Below, one piece after another: positions 15,142 to 21,002 of a DNA stretch of 22,447 nucleotides. This stretch comes from a virus. The stretch is from positions 1-22,447 of IMG/VR virus record IMGVR_UViG_3300032053_000574, one strand, 5' to 3'. Both the position numbers and the translations under genes were made by a program. How positions within the stretch are numbered: the stretch's first letter is position 1; each line of letters begins with the position of its first letter. The notes under the pieces are model-generated. The model was not told where the DNA came from, made no database searches, and saw only the letters and a program-made list of their open reading frames with translations.

Positions 15142-18100
15142 TCAGAAGTAGTCATTTTGAGCAATATTCTCAAATTTCTGGTATGCAACGTGATACAATT
15201 GTTGCCATCTATAAAAATGCAGGAGTAACCGGACTGAGTCCGTCTCCGAGTCCGTCTCCGAGTCCCAATACAAATAACGTATATCTATTCTCTACCCGTC
15301 CTATGCCACGCGGTCTTGATGGAATTCCTGTATATCCAATGTTACTTAGTCATAATGCTGTTTCTGAACGTATTGATATCTTTAACAAGCAATTTCAAAT
15401 AGGTGATGTCAAAGTCACGCTGTCTAATATGCCTTTTTATCCCATAGAGGGTGAAATCCCAGTTAGTGCCGATATGCTACTTCAGGATATAAATGGAAGC
15501 CAATGTCAAATTTATCAATGGGTAGATGGAATTGCATCTTTAGCAGATTGCCTATTTATTTTTAACGGCACAGTGTTACAAACTCCCGATGTTACTGGTA
15601 AGACCTTTTCCTTTTCAGCACAGAATCCTAGTAAACTATGGGATACAGTTTTACCCCCATACCGTGTAGGTGATATTTTTCCAAATGCTCCTACTGAGAC
15701 AATTAATGAGCCTGTGCCCCTTGTCTATGGGATTTTTAATATTGCTGATCCTTATGACGCAGCGATTCATCCAACAGGGCTTGTTAAGGCGTTAGCAACT
15801 ACGGAGTTTCTTAGTAGCCACTATGTTGTTGCTTTTGAAAAAGCTCTCAATAACTATTACAATAGCAATGTAATCAATACATATCGGGATATCGGCGGGC
15901 CGACGGTTTTACCCCCATTTTATGCACGCGATTGGAATGGCTTTAAGTATATTAACGGAATTCTTTACGCATATATTGGACTGACTGCCGGACAGTGGGG
16001 CACCGCGCTTTTCGAGTTATCGGCGACGCTACCAAATACAATTGTTGGTGCTGAAGTCTATAATGATGAAAGATTTTTTGAGTCTGAATCAGACCGAATA
16101 AAGTTATGCGACAGCCTTCAAAACACTGCTTGTAGATTTAGAGATCGTTTAATCGATTTTGCGGGATTTACAGGGGGTAGGGCACTTTTTGGGATTCAAT
16201 ATAACAATATTTTTCGTAAACATATTCTCAATACCGGCTATGCGACTATTAATTACGTAGGCGTATCTGGAATTTCCCCTATTCTTAATAGTTACGTACA
16301 ATATTTGAAATTCTTTCTCTATTACGGGCACACTTTAGAACATGTGGATCAACGAATACAAATGGGCTATGCCGCAAAAAGTAGTTGGGGCGGTAACCCT
16401 GTTTTGTTATACACAGATAATCTTATCCACTCTGCGAGTTATGAAGACCCCGACTTAAAATGGTCAGCAGATGCCAGTATGTTAACTACAGAAACCCCCG
16501 CTGAACTTCTTGCATTAGGCATTGAGAGTTTAACAACCGGAGGCAATAGTGTTGTTAATGACCAATTCATATTGCAAATAGCCGGTGTGTCTTTATTATA
16601 TAGATGGACTGTTGACTTTTTTCAGCCTATCTGTTGGGCGACTTGCGCAGGTAAGGGTATTAGTATTGAGTTCTTTGACTCCCCCGAAGACCCCTATCGT
16701 AGCAATTTTCCTTATCGTTTAGGGGCAGTTATTGAAGACCCTATTTCAATAATTGAAGACTTGTATCGAACTCATCTTGGTTTTACTGCCGATAATATTG
16801 ATCTTCCAAGTTTTGATCTCGCTGTAGACCAAATAATCAAAGCCCGTATCAATGTCACCACACAAACAAAATTAAGTGATATCGTTCAGCAATTATCAGA
16901 ACAAAGTACATTCTTAATTTGTGCCAGTAGTACCGGAATTTTACGCGCTGTCTCTCTAAACAATGCCACACCCATTAAAGCTGCTACGATCTTTCGTGGG
17001 CAGTTAGTTGATGATACACTGGATATTTCAAAAACAGATTTCATTATTAATAAGCTCGCTATTCATTCAAGTTGGCAAGCCGAATACAACCGCTTCAAAG
17101 ACCTCGATACTTATGAAGATATGTTATCGCAAAGTCAGTTGAAAATTCGGACAGGGACTTATGAATGGCCAAATATCAATGGGAATAGTGCAGCAAGAGT
17201 CGCTACTTTTTATGTCAATCCTGTTTCTGGTTTGTGGTCAAAAGAGCATATTCAAGTAAGATTTTCCACTGCCGGTTTCATGCACTCCTATTTACAAGTC
17301 GGCGATTGGATTCAACTTAATTCTGATATAAATGAATTACTGACAGCCTTTGGTGACCCTTGGCAAACAATTCCTTTAATGGTTGTTGATATTGAACGTG
17401 ATCTATTACAAACTACGATTACAGCAATAGCAGTCCCTTCTACTCCGTGGGTTATTCCGCCAGAATCCCCCAGTCCCTCACCTTCTCCGAGTCCGTCTCC
17501 GAGCCCCTCGCCAAGTCCCTCACCTTCTCCGAGTCCTTATGGAGAAGCAATCGCAATTATTCATCCACAGGGCGCATCAAATTATGGTGAAATCACCACA
17601 ATCAATGTCGGCGATGGCGGCCAACTTGATGAAATCGAACTTGATAATGAAGAAATTGTTGCGGCTGAAATTCGTTATCCGGCTTCGTGTCATATTGTTG
17701 ATGATTACTATGCAATGATTGCACATGATAGCAATAATTACCCAACATTAAGGACTTATAGAATAGAAATTGACGGTACAATTACTGCAATTGATTCATG
17801 GCTATTCAATGGCAATGTTTCACAATATGGTGCGGCAATTACCAATGCTGGCGGCGGGTATTTTGCTCTCTGGTATCGTACGCCTGCTGCTCCTGACACA
17901 CTTGATGTCACTGCAACAGGTGCAAGTAATAATTGCTATGTTATTCCCTCAATATCATATTATTCTTCCAATCCTCTGTTTATGGGAAGTCAAGGCGGTG
18001 CAGATACAACAAAAGCAGGAATGCGTTGGCAGAATATTACTGTCCCCAAAAATGCAACTATTACATCTGCGTATGTGACTTTTGTTTCATCAGGCTCTCT

Positions 18101-20345
18101 CAGTGCTAATACTTGCAATTTGATCTTTACCGGAGAGGCCGCCGATAATCCAATAGCCTTTTCTACCTATTCAGATTTTGCAGCGCGTTCTGTTGGATCA
18201 GCATCAAACCCTTGGAATGCTGTTGGTTCTTGGATAAATAACCAATCTTATCAATCACCAGAATTAAAAACTATTATTCAGGAGATTGTTAATCGTAGTG
18301 GTTGGGTTTCTGGCAATGCTATGGTTCTTTTTTGTAGCGATCATGGGTCAACATCGAATGTTTATCGACAGGCATCGGTTCAAACTGCGCAACTTCATAT
18401 TGAATATGGTGACGCAGGAGTTACTGGCGGCATAGTTAGTACGGTTGCGATCAATGATGAGGGGATTATTACTGAGACGCTAATAGATACTGTCAATTTT
18501 GACGATTCCAGTGGAGACTCACCTGCCCGTATTACGGCGCAGAAAGTGGAGAACTCCAATGTTCATGTTTTTTCTTATCATCAGTATTTAATTGACACTA
18601 CTCCGAGTCCGTCTCCGAGTCCGTCTCCGAGTCCGTCTCCGAGTCCGTCTTGGGTCGCTAAAATAAAAAGTATTCTTATCGCTCCTGATACTGGTGATAT
18701 TGGTACTGTAATTGATACAATCACATCAGCGACTTTTGCTTCTAATAATACTCTTAGATGCAATTCCAGTTTATGTCAAATCAACCCGTCTTCAAATATG
18801 TGGGCAGCAGTTTATAGTATTGATGGGGCAACTGCGTCTCTGATAACTTTCACTTGTGACCCAGATTCCGGCGATCTTTCTGCTGTACTTGATAATGAAA
18901 CTACGGCACTCGCAAACTCAGGAATTTCCCTGTGGCATTGTGATATCTATCCCATTTTTGCCGATAACAATCGCATTGTAATAACGTGGACACAGGGAAA
19001 TAATAATGGTTCAATTCAAACCGCATCAGTTAATTTAATTTCAGGAGCGATTACTCTGCTGGATGCGGAAACAATCGCTAACGATGTTTGTAAGCCGTGT
19101 TCAATTGTTGTGGCTGATGGAATATTATTAATTTGTTATACAGTTGATACCAGCGATGCCGGAGTAATCAAAACCTATAGTCTTGCTACTGATGGAACAA
19201 TTACTCTAATTGATACATGGAATTGGGGAACTAATCGAAATGGGGGATATACAGGTTACCGTAGCTATCTTCAAAATCTCGGCGAACCATCTTTACCTAT
19301 TAATTACCCACGGGGTCGCTATGGTTCTCAAACTCCGATTGCTGATGATTTCTTAGTCCCGCTGAACTCAAAAATTCTTGACGGGAATACCACAGTTGAA
19401 ATAGGAAGTTTATATGGACATGTATCTGCTAATGACCACTATTGTATAGAGTGGGCAAGTCCGGTATGGTTACTCCTTAATCTCGGCACATATATGCATT
19501 TGCCGACATTTATCGCCCGTTTAGATCGGCCAATTTCGTCATTAACACACGGCAGTTGTTATATCTATTGTAGTGACGATAATCTTCATTGGACACAAAT
19601 AGGCACATTGCGCACTATTGAGAATAGCGGTCTACAGGTTCCACATTCTGTACCTTATGCTGACAAAACGTATTTACTTATTTATGGAGATGGCTCACTC
19701 GCTCCAAGTCCAGAACCCGAACACAAATACTGGAAATTTGCTTTTGTTGAACCTCTCGGAGACGAAGCAACTGTGGGGATTACTGAAATTTATGATACGG
19801 GGTATGTTGTGCCATTATCCCCTTCGCCAAGTCCAAGTCCGGTTGAGCCAAGCATTGAACCAAGTCCAAGTCCGTCACCCTCTCCAAGTCCTCAAGAGAA
19901 TGTTACCGGCTATTATGGACATCAATGGCCGGCCGCAAGCAATATCACACTGGCTTCCAATACGGCTCTAACAGACAATATTACAAGCGTTGAAATTGGA
20001 TCAGAACACGGGTTTATTGCCACTGATGACCAATACGGTTTAGGTTTTGATGCGCCTACACCAATTCCTTATTACAGAACCTTTACTGCTACTTTGGATC
20101 GAAATTGTGGACAATTAATACGTGGGGCTTGTCTCCTCTACTATAGCGATGATAATTCGCATTGGACGCAGTGGGGAACACTAAGAACAATTTCAAATGG
20201 CGGAATTGGTAAAATTGCCGCTAATGAGATTATTATTATTCGTGATGGTGTAGCCTCATCACATCTGTATTGGAAATTTGTTGTCGTTGAAGCATTTTGG
20301 GATGGTGCAACTATTGGAATAACCGAACTTAAAGCAGGAACATAA
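15135..20345 (+). CDS. Large modular tail-tip / host-recognition protein, 1736 aa
   Basis: The start is ATG 15135 (GGGGAA 4 bases upstream), not the earlier ATG 15123. Residues 1-770 look like a tail-hub part: a strand domain (QIGDVKVTLSNMPF), FNGTVLQTPDVTGKTFSF, the LPPYRVGDIFPNAP and EPVPLVYGIF stretch common in phage tip proteins, then IEDLYRTHLGFT and a late hub-like WIQLN region. Residue 35-44 and 778-801 runs are Pro-Ser. Residues 802-917 and about 1094-1360 have propeller-like four-strand repeats (TYRIEIDGTITAIDSW, TYSLATDGTITLIDTW). A beta-sandwich module (920-1093) lies between them and a Pro-Ser run (1157-1172) lies inside the second part. Two discoidin-like repeats end the protein (about 1367-1560 and 1590-1736; SDDNLHWTQIGTLRTI and SDDNSHWTQWGTLRTI), with another Pro-Ser run (1562-1586) between. 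It should sit at the tail end and bind the host surface. Confidence 0.75.
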   Translation: MLIRSSHFEQYSQISGMQRDTIVAIYKNAGVTGLSPSPSPSPSPNTNNVYLFSTRPMPRGLDGIPVYPMLLSHNAVSERIDIFNKQFQIGDVKVTLSNMPFYPIEGEIPVSADMLLQDINGSQCQIYQWVDGIASLADCLFIFNGTVLQTPDVTGKTFSFSAQNPSKLWDTVLPPYRVGDIFPNAPTETINEPVPLVYGIFNIADPYDAAIHPTGLVKALATTEFLSSHYVVAFEKALNNYYNSNVINTYRDIGGPTVLPPFYARDWNGFKYINGILYAYIGLTAGQWGTALFELSATLPNTIVGAEVYNDERFFESESDRIKLCDSLQNTACRFRDRLIDFAGFTGGRALFGIQYNNIFRKHILNTGYATINYVGVSGISPILNSYVQYLKFFLYYGHTLEHVDQRIQMGYAAKSSWGGNPVLLYTDNLIHSASYEDPDLKWSADASMLTTETPAELLALGIESLTTGGNSVVNDQFILQIAGVSLLYRWTVDFFQPICWATCAGKGISIEFFDSPEDPYRSNFPYRLGAVIEDPISIIEDLYRTHLGFTADNIDLPSFDLAVDQIIKARINVTTQTKLSDIVQQLSEQSTFLICASSTGILRAVSLNNATPIKAATIFRGQLVDDTLDISKTDFIINKLAIHSSWQAEYNRFKDLDTYEDMLSQSQLKIRTGTYEWPNINGNSAARVATFYVNPVSGLWSKEHIQVRFSTAGFMHSYLQVGDWIQLNSDINELLTAFGDPWQTIPLMVVDIERDLLQTTITAIAVPSTPWVIPPESPSPSPSPSPSPSPSPSPSPSPSPYGEAIAIIHPQGASNYGEITTINVGDGGQLDEIELDNEEIVAAEIRYPASCHIVDDYYAMIAHDSNNYPTLRTYRIEIDGTITAIDSWLFNGNVSQYGAAITNAGGGYFALWYRTPAAPDTLDVTATGASNNCYVIPSISYYSSNPLFMGSQGGADTTKAGMRWQNITVPKNATITSAYVTFVSSGSLSANTCNLIFTGEAADNPIAFSTYSDFAARSVGSASNPWNAVGSWINNQSYQSPELKTIIQEIVNRSGWVSGNAMVLFCSDHGSTSNVYRQASVQTAQLHIEYGDAGVTGGIVSTVAINDEGIITETLIDTVNFDDSSGDSPARITAQKVENSNVHVFSYHQYLIDTTPSPSPSPSPSPSPSPSWVAKIKSILIAPDTGDIGTVIDTITSATFASNNTLRCNSSLCQINPSSNMWAAVYSIDGATASLITFTCDPDSGDLSAVLDNETTALANSGISLWHCDIYPIFADNNRIVITWTQGNNNGSIQTASVNLISGAITLLDAETIANDVCKPCSIVVADGILLICYTVDTSDAGVIKTYSLATDGTITLIDTWNWGTNRNGGYTGYRSYLQNLGEPSLPINYPRGRYGSQTPIADDFLVPLNSKILDGNTTVEIGSLYGHVSANDHYCIEWASPVWLLLNLGTYMHLPTFIARLDRPISSLTHGSCYIYCSDDNLHWTQIGTLRTIENSGLQVPHSVPYADKTYLLIYGDGSLAPSPEPEHKYWKFAFVEPLGDEATVGITEIYDTGYVVPLSPSPSPSPVEPSIEPSPSPSPSPSPQENVTGYYGHQWPAASNITLASNTALTDNITSVEIGSEHGFIATDDQYGLGFDAPTPIPYYRTFTATLDRNCGQLIRGACLLYYSDDNSHWTQWGTLRTISNGGIGKIAANEIIIIRDGVASSHLYWKFVVVEAFWDGATIGITELKAGT
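15237..15266 (+). repeat. Pro-Ser run near the N-terminus of the tip protein
   Basis: Ten residues (residues 35-44), mostly the pure 12-bp unit, in the first domain between TGL and NTNNVYLF. No domain follows it. Confidence 0.9.
17466..17537 (+). repeat. Pro-Ser run between hub and propeller parts
   Basis: Twenty-four residues (778-801). Two pure 12-bp units are embedded in mixed-codon Pro-Ser sequence, so old and new repeat material lie together. Confidence 0.9.
18603..18650 (+). repeat. Four perfect 12-bp Pro-Ser units inside the propeller part
   Basis: Exactly four identical units (ccgagtccgtct), residues 1157-1172, between QYLIDTT and WVAKIKSI. It interrupts a propeller-like repeat, with no domain attached. 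Confidence 0.92.
19704..19718 (+). repeat. Short PSPEP in a discoidin-like repeat
   Basis: Five codons (residues 1524-1528) between YGDGSLA and HKYWKF. The sister repeat downstream has RDGVASSHLYWKF here, without it. Confidence 0.6.
19818..19892 (+). repeat. Pro-Ser run between the two discoidin-like repeats
   Basis: Twenty-five residues (1562-1586) of Ser-Pro with VEPSIEP in the middle; codons are mixed and mainly agt cca. Confidence 0.9.
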
Positions 20346-20360
20346 ACAAAGAAGGTAACA

Positions 20361-20453
20361 ATGGGAATTTTTTCAGTACTCAGTAACACCATAAAGCCGG
20401 TCTGTGACTTGGTTGACAGTCTACACACATATAGAGGAGAAAAACATGGCTGA
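20361..20453 (+). CDS. Short ORF, 30 aa, like the N-terminus of a phage holin-type protein
   Basis: An ATG with a good AAGAAGGT site begins a 30-aa frame that stops at the TGA inside ATGGCTGA, the start of the next gene (8-nt overlap). The residues GIFSVLSNTIKPVCDLVDSL recall the N-terminus of three-helix holin-like phage proteins (GTA holin type), which continue with a charged EEK-rich stretch and membrane helices. Here the sequence ends after HTYRGEKHG, with no membrane segment. It may be a truncated remnant now serving to couple translation of the next gene, or a coincidental short gene. The likeness is from memory of the family and is weak. Confidence 0.4.
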   Translation: MGIFSVLSNTIKPVCDLVDSLHTYRGEKHG

Positions 20454-20871
20454 TTTTAACAAATTTCGATCTTTTGTAGAAGCACAGGCCGAGAAAGTCC
20501 ATAATCTTGGTTCTGACGATTTGCGATTAGCTTTGACAAATACTGCCCCTGTGAATACTGATAGTTTGTATACAGTGGGGGCTTTTCCTGTACCGGCTGC
20601 GGCTAATAACTATCCGTCAGGTGGTGGAGACTTGGCAATTTCAAGTTCGGCACAGTCTTCAGGATTATACAAACTTTGTATTACCGACTTTACTTTCACA
20701 GCTACGGCAGGGGGTATTGGGCCGTTTAGATATGCAATTTTGTATAACAACAGTGCCACTAACAAAGAACTAATTGGTTGGTGGGATTACGGTTCGGCAC
20801 TGACTCTTGCTGTTGATGATAGTTTGCTTTGCGATTTTGATGGTGCTAATGGAGTTTTGACAGTAGAATAA
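20446..20871 (+). CDS. Small phage virion protein, FNKF...VHNLGSD family, 141 aa
   Basis: The start FNKFRSFVEAQAEKVHNLGSD, the middle SSAQSSGLYKLCITDFTFTATAG, and the end FRYAILYNNSATNKELIGWWDYG with DFDGANGVLTVE are a pattern seen in a widespread group of small beta-rich proteins near tail or fibre genes in many phages. No enzymatic motif, signal or membrane segment is present. A strong AGAGGAG sits 6 bases before ATG 20446, which is why I reject the longer open frame from 20404. It shares one base with the next ORF (TAATG). It probably forms a trimeric or other virion surface part, but the exact role is not known to me. Confidence 0.65.
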   Translation: MADFNKFRSFVEAQAEKVHNLGSDDLRLALTNTAPVNTDSLYTVGAFPVPAAANNYPSGGGDLAISSSAQSSGLYKLCITDFTFTATAGGIGPFRYAILYNNSATNKELIGWWDYGSALTLAVDDSLLCDFDGANGVLTVE

Positions 20872-20990
20872 TGGCACTGGTTGTAGGAACAAACGTTGGA
20901 TTCGTTAGAGTGCGACCAACAGCAGACCTCGCAGGAACAGCGGGAACAGCGGGAAAAGCAATGCCGAGTACCGCGCCTTTGGCCTTATGA
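20871..20990 (+). pseudogene. Truncated fibre-type ORF, 39 aa
   Basis: The start MALVVGTNVGFVRVRPTAD follows the opening of a common phage fibre-type family (VVGTN.GFV..APTADP), which continues for over 100 residues. Here it goes into [19 protein letters not shown] and stops. The last 12 residues ([12 protein letters not shown]) are in the 39-nt repeat also found at 6249-6287, read in the same frame. It looks like a gene cut at the junction where the repeat and the adhesin gene were joined. It may still be translated and couple to the next gene, whose ATG lies 12 bases after the stop. Confidence 0.5.
20949..20987 (+). repeat. 39-nt exact direct repeat, copy 2
   Basis: Identical to 6249-6287 and 14.7 kb away from it. 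It ends 15 bases before the ATG of the second module-first gene. The surrounding bases are not alike. Confidence 0.9.
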
Positions 20991-21002
20991 GAGTAGATTG
21001 TA

